The notes under the pieces were generated by a model. The model ran no database searches, was not told the origin of the DNA, and saw nothing but the letters and a program-made list of their open reading frames with translations. The position numbers and the translations under genes were made by a program. Below, piece by piece: positions 12,320 through 26,716 of a stretch of DNA of 64,000 nt; the stretch's first letter is position 1, and every line of letters starts with the position of its first letter. The DNA comes from Isoetes taiwanensis (taxonomy: Eukaryota; Streptophyta; Lycopodiopsida; Isoetales; Isoetaceae): positions 124,001-188,000 of the forward strand of contig JAJEKV010000266.1 of NCBI GenBank assembly GCA_021234155.1, in the 5' to 3' direction.

Positions 12320-15300
12320 AGGACGTTCAAAGACAAAGATAACTCCTCCGGACGTATATTTATTCGCCACGCCACGCGTACCGCCACCCCGATACGGCGG
12401 TAATGCCAACGTGTAGCCAAGTGGGTAGCCCCTAGGGGGCAACTTGCTAAGAATGTGCATTAGTATTAATGTGCACATTTTCCAATGTACACATTAATGT
12501 GGGCACACATTTCCATGTGGCCACTTGATGCCAAGTGGGCCATACCCATAGGTGCAATTAATGTGCACATTTTCCAATGTACACATTCATTAATGTGCAC
12601 ACATTTCCATGTGAGCACATTTGGGTGCACACATTTCCATGTGGGCACATTTGGCCACCTAGCCCTTAAAGGCAAGTGGGCCCTTTTCCCAATTATCCCA
12701 CATGCCTAAAGGGGATAATTGGAAACCCTAGCCACCCCCTTGTCTATTTAAGTAGGAGAACCCTAACTTGCCCATTTTCGTTTCTAGGGTTTTAGAGCTC
12801 TGTTTTGGCTGCCTCAAGAGCCAAAACCGCCTCCCAGACTCTGTCTGAGAGAACTGCATCATTAGTTTTCCTTGATTCGAGCATTTCAGCAGGATGGTCG
12901 AGTTCAGGTCAGGAGGAGGAACTCAAGGATCAGGTATTTAGGCAATTTAGTAGTCTAAACCCCATTTCAGCCATCGAATCAGTAGGTTTAGCCTCTTAAA
13001 TTGCCCATAGCAGCCCTCTAGAACTCTAGATAGCAGATTCTAACTAAAGAACCTAACTCTATGATATAGATTAGATCTTGTTCTTTAGTTCTTCTGTGAT
13101 GTATATGGATGATGTATCTCTGTGAACTCCTTGTATTGGGAAGGGGGGTAGAGACCTAAAGCTTGGTAGTAGATGCTCCTAGATTAGCCTCTCTAGCACA
13201 CTATAGATGCGGCCTGTGCACAAGAGCCACACCTGGTTGTGGGTGAAGGGCCGGGACCGGGCTTATAAGGAGGTTCATGTTCGACTCTTGAACGACCCTA
13301 TGGTGTGTTAGTACCGCCGGGGTCTTGTGACTAGGTCTAATGGCTTGCCACTGCGTGTGGGCAAGGCATGGGCTCGACACTCGTGAGGTAGTGAATATAA
13401 CCTTCCATTGAGTTCAAGTCGGATATGGGCAGTGGCCCTCTAGTCACCTTGAGTCAGCATTGTAGATCTCTGGAGGGAGAGATCCCTACCTGCCCCATCG
13501 GAACCGGGAGATGTAACCGGGATATAGCCCCCTTGGCTATGCATCCCGTGGCTACGATCGAGTCCCAACACTTTTCAACCTACTCGCAAAGTGTGCGGGA
13601 GAGGGGCGGATGGAGTGGACAACCCTAGGCCATGTTCTTATGCCCGGCCAAATCCATTGCCATGAATTCCATGCGCAATGAACTCTCGAGACCCAAGCTT
13701 GTCATCCATCCCCGTATACGAGCCTTGGTAGGATTCCCTATGTGATGTGCTGATTGGGCCTATGCAGATATGTGGAGGACCATCCTCGCGATGGTCATAT
13801 GATGTTGATGTATGTGCTACCGACATGTATGTTTACGCCCCGCAGCCTAGGGTAGGGGCCCGAGGGAGACGGGGTGCAATGACCCTTCCACTCTTCCCAC
13901 TGGAACCCGTTACGGTTGCAGTGTCATGTGGAGGGCCCTGTATTGGCACGGAGCTGGTATGGGGGATGAACTCCTGGTTGTATACGGTGAGTGCACCGTA
14001 TACGAGTAGGGGACGTCACAAGCTCAAAATGCATTTCCTTGTAAAAGTTGTTGTATTTAAACTACAACTGCCTTCTGGGAACCATAATTGGTTCTGGGGA
14101 GGCAGAAAGCAGTTTTGACCCTATCATGTTTGAATGGCCCTATCTTTCTTCACAGACTTCGGATTGACATGTGGTTTTTTGTGTCATTTTATTATCTCGT
14201 GTAGAAAAATATCGTGGTAATCAAAAAATTTGAAAAAATCATTTTGTCGAGACAGTTTTACTTTATGTAAACATGAAGCTTTTGGTACTTGACCCCCCCG
14301 AGTTTGCTAGAGCATAACTTACAAGAATGGAGGTGTATATATTTTTAGGTATTTTTCTCGTGGACCATGACTGCCATATATGAACTCCTAGGAAGGGTTC
14401 GAATAGATTTTGTACCATTGATTTTATATGAATTTTAAAGTGAACACTGCAAATGGACCATTTCTGGTCCATCACCTGACCACTCTAGTGTTAAGCCCAC
14501 TCCTAACAATGTTTTGAATGGGATGTTTTTTGGCAGGTTGCATTTGAAAATGAAAAACATCATTTGGAGCAGATAGTAAGCATTTCCAAATCACCTTCCA
14601 CTGCACACCCTTGCCAATATTTCGCTGATGATGTGAGTGTGTTGCTAAAGACTGTTAGTTTCATTTTGCTTCAATATTGTTGTTTCTAAAGATAGACCTT
14701 TCTCTGCTTCTGAACATATTTGTCTTCCCACATGAAACCATCCAGCTATAATGCAGGAAGCCAAAATTTGTGGTGTTGTAAATGGTTTCTCAATGTAGTT
14801 CTTAGAGATCAAATTAGCCAGATTGTACTGCGAGATGTGGCAACTTGGTATGTACCCAGGAACCAGGCTGTACCCATGGTAACAAATGCCACTTGAAATG
14901 GAGTGTAAGGCATGCACTTTGAAAAGAATGCCTGCTGTTTGTAGAGGTGATATATTATTAAGTACAATTTTCTTACTTTTGGAAACCATTTTGGCAAATG
15001 TGGTATAAAAGATATTTTTCATTCATTTATTGATGGTTAACCTGTCATTTCCTGGTCGAGGTCAGAGTAAATTCTGTATGCAGGTAGGTGGGTTCAATCA
15101 TGGTATGGCTGCATGTGCAGCCCATAATTCTATTTTTGTCTCCTCTTTACTCAAATTGGAGAATTGACATCAATTATGGTCCGGTCGGAACTGTGACCGG
15201 AGAAGCTCCTTAAAGGTGCTCACGGTGAATACTTTTGCGGCACGGGTGAGCGTGCATTTGAATACATGCATTTCTAACTTGTTCTAAGTTTTAGAACTAG

Positions 15301-17154
15301 ATAGACAAGTTGAACTAGCAACATGCATTTATGGCAAGAGATTCTTAGAGTTAAATGTTTATCTTTGATGAACTTAAAAGCGGATGGATTCATATAATGT
15401 TTATCTTGATGACTTAAAGCGAGATGGATTCATATAATGTTTATCTTGATGAACTTGAAGCAGATGGATTTGAGGCATCCAATAAATGCTTTGAGTTGCA
15501 CATAATACCGAATCGCATGAACACGGTTATTTGGATAGGAAAGCCATATGTGACATTGACATTTGCATCTTACAGCTTCTCTATAGAATGCTTATGCAAT
15601 GAGAACCATGCCTTTAAGAGCATCCAAAAAGAAGGTATCGAATTTGAAAATGCATGAGTTCCATTAGATGTTCCACTCGCATCACATGATAAACCTACCT
15701 ACAAGTCATATCTCTGCAACATGCCTCTATTAAATAAATGGGGCTCATGCAAATTTGGTTCTCACAAATGAGTATCTTGTGATGCTCATGATGGTCAACG
15801 TTCTTGCAAAAATCTGATTCTTTATCAAAATAGATTTTAGCCTGCTGCAACTTGAGCAGGTTGTACATCAACATTCTCTGAAACACTTTAATTCTTTTGA
15901 AAGTGCTATAAATAAGATATAATCAAAGTCATGATGTTGAAATAAGTAAGCCCTACATAATAAAAAAAAATACATGATTTAATACAGTAAAATAATTATC
16001 ATATTTGCCTGCTCCATAAATCCTACGACGATGTAGATGATTTTGATGAGTTCATTATTTTGCTGAAAAGAGCTCATCATTTTGTATGAACTGAAGCATG
16101 GAACTTCCTGCAATCATTACTGATTTTGCCCTACCATTTGTACCAGCTTGATCTGTTTCTCATTCATACCATGTCCTTTGTCTATTTGCCAGATTTTATG
16201 AATTGCTCTAGGCACATATGTTTTTGGGATATTGGCCAAGCATCATCATCATATCATTTCCTTGCCCATCATGAGACATCAGCATACCACCCTTTTGTGC
16301 TATGCATAAGGGCCTGATATGGTAGTTGATTTGTGTTCTTTGCTAGAACTCTGTTAATAAATGAAATGGTTCTGCATAATGTCTCTACTTCAAGAGGTGA
16401 TAGACATGTTTCCACCATCATCATACAATATAGAGTATGAACTGTAACCCCCAATTCACCTGTCAAAAATCTTTTCTGTATTTTCTCTATGTCACTCAAA
16501 CCTTGAAAAACGAACCTAGCCCCCAAACTGGACTTCCATAAAGAACGATTCTTTTAACTTATATTCCAAAAAAGAGTTTCCTTAGTCTCCAATGTTTAAA
16601 ATTGTTAATCTTCTTTTTTAAAATGGTAAGGCATTGGACTTCGTGCCTGGAATGCCGCAGTGCGGACGCATGCGGCATTCCTCCCATACCCTTACGTAGG
16701 GGCGAAGCTTCATGCCGAGGTACTTTCGCACCTCTGTAAAGACCTTTGGGCAAACCTTCTCCCATGCAATGGTCAAGGGAGGAAAATTCTGTCATCGGAG
16801 GTTCATAAGAGTCATGTGCGCAATCCCAAGCCCAAGATCAGACATGCTAACATCATAGGCCACCTGGCTTACATCATAGGATATTTTTGAATTTAAGATG
16901 CGCTTGAAATGGGCGTGTGTTCCTCCACCCAAAACAATTGAATAAATAGAATGATAGCACCCTTATATTGCAATATCCAATAATAGGACCCACACTTGAT
17001 TTGATCTACGATCTTCCACAAAACCACCCTAAATTGTATTTAACACTATTACGTCTATAGACACAATAACATTTAGCGCTTTTAACTCCAACTATGTCTA
17101 CCCATTCCACACATCCACGACTGATGCCCGGCATCGCCGGGCACACGTTTCTAG

Positions 17155-17327
<173 letters not shown>

Positions 17328-17689
17328 TTGTTTTTTTGGGGGGGGGGAGCAACAACAAGTTCGAGCATGAAGTGCACAAATTTTATACAAAACCACGTAT
17401 TTGTTTTCATAATTTAATGATGAATATATCTATTGTCCTTAAAAAAAAAAAAATTTAAGATAAGATAAGATGATTTTTTACGTCCACGGGAACTCCACGG
17501 GTTATGGGATGGCACATGCAAGGCAACGGCCCATTAAAACACAGGGGACTAGGCCCCATCACCAAACACAATAACCCAATATTAAAAGACTACCGGGGAA
17601 GAAGATAATGCTAATGCTAGTTCAGTAATTTTGTGCTTCTAAAATTATCTAGACATAGCCAATCCAAGAATTGGAAGGCCATTGGTCTA

Positions 17690-18557
17690 GAATAATTGCT
17701 GCGCCTCCCCTGTAGACTGCCCATTTCGTTTTACCTCCTCCATACGGTTACACAATTGAAGAGGGAAGAGGTCCTCTGTCTTGGCGGTCCCTACGAGATG
17801 GTTTCCATCTTGAAAAGAACATGTGGCGGCTAAGAGTGTCTTGAAATTGAACCAAAAGATGGCGAGGACGATCGAGGTCTTGCCCCTTCCCTGATGGCGG
17901 AGACAACTCCACCGACCTTTACATGCATGACATCAGTGGAAAATACTGAGGCAGCATGCTCCTGGCTGCTAGCTCGACACTGCGACTCCTGGTCCCCTTG
18001 GGATTGTGGAGATGTCTGTACTCCCACCTCAACATGTTCCCTTTCAATGTCTGCAGTCCCGCTTTAACACAAGGTTTCTCTTTGGGCTGTAATTACGTAT
18101 CTAGTAATGCATCTTTGAGGCATCACTTGTGCCCATATCTTTGGGATTTAGGGTCCGGAGCGAGCATGTATTAGCGTAATAAGTGTGTCCATCTCTCAAT
18201 AGACACGATCATAGATGTGGCCATCATTCCTCCCTCAGAATGAATGAGTCATACCTGGTCACGAAGTGTAGGCGGCAAACACCGAACTTGCAAGTCTAGA
18301 GCACTTTGGAGATCCTCCCGATCTTGGAAGGTAAATGTACCAGGCCTGCTTGTGCCGATATGAAGAGGCCGCTGGGGAACAAAAAGAGAATATGGCAAAT
18401 CCATTATTGCACTTGACCACGAGCTATATGCTAGACCGAGCACTTGTGGGGACGAGGGACCTCCCTGTGAATGAACAATGATTCTGAGTAGGAGGCTTTT
18501 TCTTTTCCCCGCCATCTTTACACCAAATCTCTCCTTATTCGCGGCCCTTTCTATCAT
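17690..18557 (-). pseudogene. Gag/ORF1-like fragment, copy 2
   Basis: This corresponds to the fragment at 9182-10060. Here the upstream part is open from 18557 to 18249, starting MIERAANKERFGVKMAGK and ending in FTFQDREDLQSALDLQ. The downstream RNA-binding-like part (about 18027-17830) is more broken than in copy 1. The breaks fall in patches where the two copies are scrambled relative to each other, so part of the damage may be consensus error. Confidence 0.4.
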
Positions 18558-19367
18558 GGTGAAGATCCTTAAATGAAATCAAAGCGGGTAAATCAAAGTG
18601 GGCGAGAATCTAGAGCAAACCAAATCACTTTATGAAGCCTTAATCTAAAGGATCTGTAACGCATAATATCCAATCGCAAACCCTATCAAAACCGGCAGAA
18701 ACATGACTGTTTTGACATAGAAAACGAACCAAACACGGACATATCAAATATCATCGAAAAAGATCCCAGGAGAGAGCTTTCCAACACAATAAGCCCTCAC
18801 CAAGCGGAGTCCTGGATCAAACGTTATGCTAGAAAGCGTGTTGCCGGGAAAAGTTAGCTACATGGCGCCTAGGGGTTCAGATGTAAGGGAAGCAAATCAT
18901 TAAGAACAATATTATTATGGGCTAATTGTTGTTCATATAGTATTATGCATCATCTTAAGCCACCATATTTTATGATCGTATATCGACCCTTTTTCCACGA
19001 GCTGCAAGTCTTATATTTTAACAAATGGATCATGGCCACATAAGGTCTTAAACCAAAATTGTTTTGCCACGACTAGGTTTAAAAACATGTCTCATGAGGT
19101 TGCTGTACAACAGAGAAAACTTATTTTCTTCTGGGGAAAAAACCTCGCCATAAAATAAAGACACCATTTTTTCATCAATCAAAAGCATTTGTTTCCTTTA
19201 TTTCTGCCTCAAATCATGCTCCACACTTAGATTAAGAAGATACATGTCTTATTTGTAGCAGCCGGGAAGCCCTCTTCAAGGGATATCACAAATCCAATGT
19301 GGCAGTTGCAAACAATGTCATAAAGATATACGACAACCATATTTTGATCCTATTGTGGAAAAGGGCC

Positions 19368-20935
19368 TTAAGCCACCATATGATAGTCCTTGTATTGGAT
19401 ATACCATCTAGTCTCTGTGAACGATTCATCATTTCAATTTATTCATCAAGATCATCGTATATTTATTCAACATAAATAATCTTATTATTGCATTGAAACA
19501 ACAATATACATATAAGATGCATTGAAGTAAACTCAAAGACACTGAGCAAATGAAATCAAATAACAAATATCACAACTAAAGATCATCAAGACCATCATCC
19601 CATGGGATATATACTCGTATCAAGTTCTTGGTCTATATCTAGAGAACCAGCAAGAGCTGGCCCTTCTTCAATGTGTGTAGAAAGCAAAGGGAGCAAAGGG
19701 TTGTCCTGAGGAGGCAAGATAACATGGCTTGCTGGTCGAGTTTTGAAAAAGTTGCCTACAAACGAACATACTCTTCTACCCCATCCAAATTTAGTGCGCA
19801 TAGGAGGTTCTACTACTCGTCTTTTGTACAAGTTGCCTATAAACTTGAACAATGTTTTTACCACAAACTCCATTACCCGCAAACAAAGTGCTCCACAGTG
19901 GCCATACATGATATCATGTTGTTATGAATGATAGTAGAATAAAATCGATGGAGATTACCAGCAAAAAAGCATTCCAAGCTTGGTAGATGCTGGTGACATC
20001 CTTGATTATGTTAGATATGATTTTCCTATTTAGGATATAATCATTCAGGCACTGTTTGGGCGCATCAAAAATGGCAAGGTTTTTTTCTAGAATAAGGTAT
20101 CGTGAATTTATAACTTCAAAAGCCCAAGAAATCTTAGCCGATGTACCCATCTAAGTTAAACTGAGTCAGTCGAATCATATGAGGCACATCTTAGTAAATA
20201 TTATCATTGGTAGAAAATCACGTTGCAACCACCATTAAAAATTCTCGTGAAAATATTTAGAATTTTCAGATTCGAGAATTATTTAATATATACCCCATAT
20301 TCTGGGTAAGATCCCTATATACTACTCAAATATATCAACCTATATAGTGATGATATTGTTATGGCAGTAAATAACAAGTTCCTCCACCTACTAGAAAACA
20401 AAAAAACAAGGTTAATTCATATATTAGATATCTTCTGAAGAGTATAGGGTGAAATCCCGCTAATGGGGTGCAAAAGCATGTTTTCGGATGCACGTTGCCA
20501 AGACCCCGCTTCTTGCTGGGCAGCAGATGCTAACATAGCATTGCATCCTTCAAAAATGCCAACTGTCCATCAAGGGTTCGTATGGAGGCAAAAGACCATT
20601 GGTAGTTTAGATAGAGTGGTTGCTATGAAATAGATTGGCTAGACTCCCCTATTGCCTGCTAAATTTTCCCTCCATCCCCTCAAATCTCGTACCAAATCCA
20701 TTGAATTCCTCCATTCCAGTGAGAATAATTTCTGTGGCATCTGAGTGACCGCGCAAAATGGCGGATGTCTAGCTAGGGGTGGAAGACTCAATGATTTCTA
20801 AAAAATTGCAAAGTTCTGGGTAACCTCAACGACATTGGCAAGAATGATGAAACAATAGCTACTATTCTGCATTAGATGACATTTCCAGGGAGGCCAGAAT
20901 ATATACTGGACGGCATCGCATGTTCCCTGTGTTTG
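19368..20935. other. Region without an identifiable gene
   Basis: A 104-residue minus frame (19909-19595) and a 78-residue minus frame (20150-19914) are open and follow each other, but I recognise no domain. The plus strand shows an imperfect internal duplication (GTTGCCTACAAACG at about 19751, GTTGCCTATAAACT at about 19831). Could be a relic of a mobile element. Confidence 0.35.
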
Positions 20936-20937
20936 AA

Positions 20938-21832
20938 GAATGCCATCGATTCGAGCCATCAGATCGGTATTCTCGAAGAGGCGAGCATGCATTGCATGCA
21001 TTTTTTGGGGCTCTAATTCGTTTGGGGATCGCTATTTCTTGCAGGTTCTTCATCGACTTCTCATCGGCATTTTCTCCTCTCTCAGCAGTTCCCTTGACTA
21101 TCTTTCTTTGATACCAGGCAGGGGAGGGGCTTCTCCCTGCTTGGTTTTCCAGTTTGGCGTCTCTTTCCATGTTGTGACTTGTTCTTCCCTGATCTTGTCC
21201 CTTTTTTGGCCAGTCTTCAACCTTCGACCTTGATCTTGTTTTGATAAGGGAGTTCTCTTTTTGTCGGGAGCTTTTGTTTGTTTTCATGCGAGCCCTATTC
21301 GAGAATGCCATCGATCCGGCCATCGGATCGGTATTCTCAAGAGGCGAGCAGTATGCATTCCATGCATGCATGCATTGCATGCATTTTCTGGGGCTCTAGT
21401 TCGTTTGGGGATCGCTATTTCTTGCAGGTTCCTCATCGACTTCTCATCGGTGTTTTCTCCTCTCTCAGCAATTCCCTTGACTCCCACCCGCCCTCCCTAA
21501 ATGTATATATTATTGTAAATGTTGTTTTTTTGTCGCGTGGCATGCGTGACCAGCCCCTCGCTCTTTCGAGGTGTAAATGTTGTTTTTTGTCGCGTGGCAC
21601 GTGTGACCAGCCCCTCGCTTTTCGAGGTTTTTTCTCTATTAGTTTTTTGTTGGTGATGTGCAGGTCCAGGGGTGGTGCGCGACTTCGGTATTCTCTGTGG
21701 AGCGTGGGTTTTTTTTGTGGGAACCTTTAGCAGCCTTGCGTTGTCCAAGCCCCTTGCCGAGATTTTATCGCTAGGGTTTTTCCTCGAAAACCCGAAAGGG
21801 CGGAGTTTTTTAATCCTGGTGATCAATTCAGC
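20938..21832 (+). repeat. Hairpin-rich non-coding repeat, locus A
   Basis: A 365-bp unit (20938-21302) is followed by a second unit that repeats only its first 185 bp before switching to a different tail. The unit head holds a stem of CGATCCG and CGGATCG flanked by GAGAAT and ATTCTC (about 21300-21340). The first unit's middle holds CCAGGCAGGG paired with CCCTGCTTGG (about 21114-21145). The tail ends in a 90-bp imperfect stem from CCCTTGCCGAGATTTTATC to GATCAATTCAGCAAG, with a CCC-GAAA-GGG tip. Locus B (56404-57436) has the same order of parts, so this is a repeat family and not chance. Confidence 0.7.
21517..21628. repeat. Tandem duplication inside locus A
   Basis: Two units of roughly 55 bp share TAAATGTTGTTTTTTGTCGCGTGGCA, then TGACCAGCCCCTCGC and TTTCGAGG. 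They lie in the tail of the hairpin-rich repeat. Confidence 0.75.
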
Positions 21833-22449
21833 AAGTCGTGAAGATATTAGCAGGTGAAATACCTATTCCCTAGCTGCCTAGGAACAAGCCTTCTTCTGCC
21901 TTCACATCAGATATACCATTTGAGATATTTATACAAGATCTGCTGTCGGAATCCGCAGTTGATTTCAACAACTCCTCAGAAATTGTAACGTTCTTCTGCC
22001 GTCTAGGCATTTATGAGTAGTCGCTTCTACCCATTTATGCCGGTGTCTCGGGAACGCCCCACAGGCACATTCAAGGATCGAATACTTGAGCGGTCTACCA
22101 TGGACCCGTTACAGAAATCAGCAACTATTCTCCAGTGAAGAGACCACTTCTTTAGTAGAAAATGCAGCAGGAAAATATACAACTCCCTTGCTCTTATGAG
22201 GGAAGAAATTCTGGCAGATTTATTATGTTCAACTTCATGGAGAATTTCATGCAGGCAACAAGTTTCATGTAAATGCTGATGTAAGATCTATTGCAGATAT
22301 AATGCCCTGGCCATCTGCTATTGTAGGCTTCAATTTCTGAACCCATTTTAGATAAAATTTGTTATGTATTCAACGGTTAATGCATTTATTTCATTTTCCG
22401 TACACATTCATGAAGTAAATAGATTGCACCGTTGCAATTAGCTTATGGA

Positions 22450-23670
22450 TATAAAAAATCTGATGCATGCTAAGTGAACTGAGTTAATAAACCAGTTGTC
22501 GCATATTTTTGCATTCAAGACAGTCACGTAGAATTGAGGTTCCACTTGATGTGCAAGATGAACATTCAAATACCCTGATCGTGCGATGAAACCATCTTCA
22601 CTGATCTCAAGGAAGTGATCTTTGTAAAACTGCATCTTGGTGGGAAAATCACTTGGTTACCCATGTCCTTGATATTTATGAAAGTTCCTGATCGTGCCTC
22701 TTATCTTTTTGAAGTCTCTTTTAGCTTTACGTTTTACTGCAGTATTGGCTGCAGCCAAGGCAGGTTTTCCAAACCAAATTCCACCCATTGTGATGCCTTT
22801 GTGTACCAACACTTTTGGCCGAGGACCAAAGCTGGTGCACGTATACAAAAAGGACACTAACTGGAACGCTACATCCAGTTGCAGAGGAAAAGCTTAAAAT
22901 TCTGCTAATATGATTGAGTGCGGTATAGACGCTTTGCTCATAGTCATTTTGGACAATAGATTTGCAGCCCCTATATTTGACCCCATTCTTTAGCTACCAT
23001 GTCCATCTCCCACATCAAGGCTCCGTATAAACCTCCTGGCCTACCTAAAGTATTGAAAAGATGAAGTTTTGCTGGGACATTTTAGTCTGCTTGGAAACAT
23101 CTTCTTTCTAGCATTGCAAGCGAGGCATATCCTTATGTGAGCCTTGCATATGCTGCATCTTTTATGCTAAAGATGGGACCTTTAAATTGCAACTCCAAGT
23201 AAGTATAATGAGAGAACACTTCCACTTATTGATCTATAAAAAATAAGGGGTTGTAGTGCATGCAAACTCGTGACGTGTTGAAAACCATAAATTTTGTTTT
23301 GTCCAAGTTCACTTTAAGCGCTCTTTGCACGCAGAATTTTTGAATTGTCAGTAAATGATGTTGAAGGCCTTCAGTTAAAGAGGATATAAGTACCATATCA
23401 TCCGCATTATAGAACGATGGATATGCACTTCTCAGCTAAAGCAGACCCGTCACCTCCAAGCGCTGCTACACAGCTTTCCAGCTCATCAATATATAAACCA
23501 AAGAGTGCAATTTCGTCCCTGTTTAACCAAAGAGCCCTGTTTAACCCCTGCTTATTTCATCCGACACTAGCCAGACCACTTTCTTTCCCATTGCAGATGA
23601 TATTAGCAACAAGCAGAAGTCATGTCCTCTATCGCCCTCCCTGCAGACCCGATATGTTTCAGCTCTCATA
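22450..23670 (-). pseudogene. LINE reverse transcriptase, degenerate
   Basis: Read on the minus strand from 23670 downwards, the frame gives a VKQG motif (duplicated), FGLYIDELESCVAALGG (about 23500), then ADDMVLISSLTEGLQ at about 23410, where the usual FADD/YADD catalytic box reads NADD. KVNLDKTKFMVFN follows. Then come TYL..KGPIFS, YASLAMLERRCFQAD and KLHLFNTL (about 23200-23040), the thumb-side motifs of non-LTR reverse transcriptases. The last recognisable stretch is at about 22857-22660. Stops and frame changes break it, and the endonuclease part is not seen. It is a dead, 5'-truncated LINE. Confidence 0.75.
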
Positions 23671-23674
23671 GTCC

Positions 23675-25550
23675 TAGGTTACAAAATACGTTAACAGAAT
23701 GGAATAATTACGTGTCTCGCACATGTGAGCCAGCGAAAATTTTAGTGGCCCTGGCGGGCCATTTGGCCCCGAATTACCTATTCTAGCAAAATACCGTGGC
23801 CGGCCTGAGTAGGATGAGTTAGCTATGTAGTAGATGCAGATTCGCCATTTCATAGCAGTAAATTGGCAGATAAAGGATTGGAATGGCCAATTCATTATTC
23901 TGTAATTTGTGACATACTAGTATATTGGCCATTTGAGTTTCATGGATGAAGGATATTAGCCAACAAAATGGCCATTTTTAGCATAGGACCACTCCCCAAA
24001 GAATAACAGGGATTTTTATCATAGCCTATACCTACTTACAAAAAAGTATTAATTTGGTAAACAAATATTTTTGAACTATATGATGGCAAAAGAATCTGCT
24101 CCTTTGGGTCTATTAATATATAACTTGAGTTATTAGATTTATTTGAGCATATTATGTAAGGTGTTAGAATCAATATTGGTAGATTGCCATCTCAATTTGT
24201 TATGTGTTTAAATTTGGCCACTTCAAGTGCTAAAAAGTTGAAGAAGGAATCGCATCTGGGTTAGACTTGCATTGAAAAAAAAAAGCAAAAGTGGCCATTT
24301 CAGGCTATACTTCAATAGTGAAATTACATAAGGAATAGCCAATTCACTTTACTTAGAAAAAATTATAAGATGCTTAAAATTTTCCCTGATGTGAGCGACC
24401 TAGAAAAATGCAAGAAAAACACATATTTTATTGGAAAGTTTCTGACGCTTGGACACTTGATTTCCAGCAGCCTTAAATTCCATTGTTGGCAGCCACCCCA
24501 AACAATAAATTAGAATGTTTGCTTTCATTGCAAGGTGTAACAAGTTAAACAAATGCAATGTTCCATTTTGGTCTATCAAAGTCGCAGCACAGTTCTTGCG
24601 CATTTTTTCTGTTCAAACTAATAAATACATATTCTTAGCATTTTTTAAAGTTTAAAAAATGAAAGAGAAAAATATGTATGTTGTTCCTAGTCCATGAAAC
24701 CATGAATTGAAATATCTATATATCTCTAGCTGTGCATGAACTGTCATATGCCCAAGCAGTCTCCCCCAGACGTTAGCTCCCTTTGACACAAACTCAAACA
24801 TAGCTCCATATTTTTCAGAAAGGAACTCTTCTCAAAATTTCCAAATATTTTTCTTAAATACCAATAGACTAATTATGTGCATTGCGGCTACTCCCCTCCC
24901 TGCAAATCAAAAATTTCTATATGTTTCCGGTCTCATAGACCCGATGGGTCTTCCGGAGACATGAACAATAACTTGGAATATTTATCTAATTACAGACATG
25001 GCTGACTCTGTGAGCTTCCTAAGGTGCAATTCTGGAAAGAATACTTTCTTGAGATCAATGAAGATGCTTTCGTTCAGCACTCAGTTTATTGTATATTCAC
25101 TAAGTTAGCACATAAAGTGAGACATAATGTTGGTCAGCCAAGCTCTCATTTCATCATCTTAAGATTTAGCTGGTCCAACTAGACCTAAGGTTGAGCTATA
25201 GAGGATCTGCAGACTGTGACTGTCATTGAAATGTAATAGAGATGGAGGAACATGTTGCATTGCCATTTCACTTCCAAACATCATTAAATATGAGGACACA
25301 AAATGTATTGCTCTATTACTTCATCAAATGACTGTACATAATAAAGGGAGAAAAGAATTGGCACTACACAAATGCAGATCACTCTTTAATCAGAGGCAAC
25401 AATAGCAACACATGGAAGTCATTCCCTCTACCTCGAATCCTATTCAAAAAGGGGTACCCACAAAAGTCTCAATAAAAATTAAGCAGAATATACAGTCCTT
25501 TAAAAGGGAAAACACACTCTGAACCAGCAGTTAGGAAAAAGACAAAAAAA
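23675..25550. other. No gene seen
   Basis: AT-rich sequence with short open frames only, none with a recognisable motif. TGGCCAATT/TGGCCATTT words recur between 23700 and 24350, hinting at a worn local repeat. Confidence 0.5.
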
Positions 25551-25553
25551 TTC

Positions 25554-25793
25554 TTAATTTAAATCGACGAAATCAGGATCTTCCTTTACTGCCCGCTTTC
25601 TTCTTCTTGACACTTTCATGGTTACTCCTCTTGGGATCAGATTAGATGGTCCAGCAAGGGGACCTGGCTTCTGTTTATCATTATTATCACCTCCAATGAG
25701 AAAGAGAGCGATCTGCCTTTGTGTAAGGTCATTTTCCTGTCCAACTCTTCCCATAGCCTGCTTCTTCAACAGATTCTCCTATGAACAGTCATT
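25554..25793 (-). CDS. Terminal exon of an unidentified protein
   Basis: On the minus strand an acceptor-like TAG (just above 25790) precedes GAGAATCTG. An open frame of about 78 codons then runs to a stop at 25554. It includes RVGQENDLTQRQIALFLIGG, then PGPLAGPSNLIPRG and a basic-acidic tail, SRRRKRAVKEDPDFVDLN, that looks like a true C-terminus with a nuclear-type basic cluster. The composition is protein-like and the stop comes right after a conserved-looking tail. I do not recognise the family, and no upstream exon could be tied to it with confidence, so this may be a gene remnant. Confidence 0.4.
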
Positions 25794-25799
25794 TGATGG

Positions 25800-26715
25800 A
25801 GAAAAAGAGCTCTGGTCCTCATATCTGATGAGTTTTGAGAGCGATGTAGGTTCCCGAAACAGGCAATGAAACCTGCGTCTTACCTTGGCATGGCATCCAT
25901 TGTAATGTTTTCAAGATAATCTTGGCAGATTAAAGATGAAAGCTTAGGAACTGGAAGCAGAGTATAGGAACACTTGGAGTTCGTGAAATTGCTTAGTGAG
26001 TCCTCAAGCCCTTATCTCAAGCAATCGATCAATATTTGGAAAGGTCTTCACAGCATTTCCAGTAATTATATAGAAACATAGTTATAGATACCAAAAATGG
26101 AAATCAAGCAAAACATGAAGACATAATTAAATAATTTAGAAGATGCATGCAGAGACAAAATCCTTGCATGTAATGATGATTAGGTAATAAAATGCATAAT
26201 TTTAATTGGTAAGAAAATGCAAACTTGTTTACCTTCAACTTATATGTAAAAGTCAGATTCAACATGTGTTGAATTCGTAAGCCCTGACCAACTACTTTGC
26301 CACATTGACTATTATGCCAGCATTATCTAAAATGCATTCACATGCCAAGATATCAAATCACTATAATACTTCAAAAAATTTAAGACATAAACATCAGTGT
26401 ATTTTTATGCTAGATCAAATATGCTTACCTTTTGACAGCATCCAAAAAGGATGCTCATCCTGATCATGATGCATGGCAAATAGTAGAATGGAAATCAGAA
26501 GAAAATCTAATTTTACATGAGCAAGAAATTAGATTGCATTCTATCGCCTAATACATTGCAGCAATGTGATCTGGGAAATAATAAAAGAATGAAAAATTTA
26601 TCTGAAGCAAAATTAAAAGCATGTTACTATCACCTTGATCCGGGCTCGTGCTTGAGCTCTAAGCAATACAGCGCCCTCCCTGGTCAGTGCCCTCCCTGGT
26701 CAGTTAAGGAGCCAC
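25800..26715. other. No gene seen
   Basis: AT-rich, intron-like sequence between two exon-like pieces on opposite strands. A 17-bp duplication, CCCTCCCTGGTCAGTGC followed by CCCTCCCTGGTCAGTTA, occurs at about 26674-26707. Confidence 0.4.
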
Positions 26716-26716
26716 C

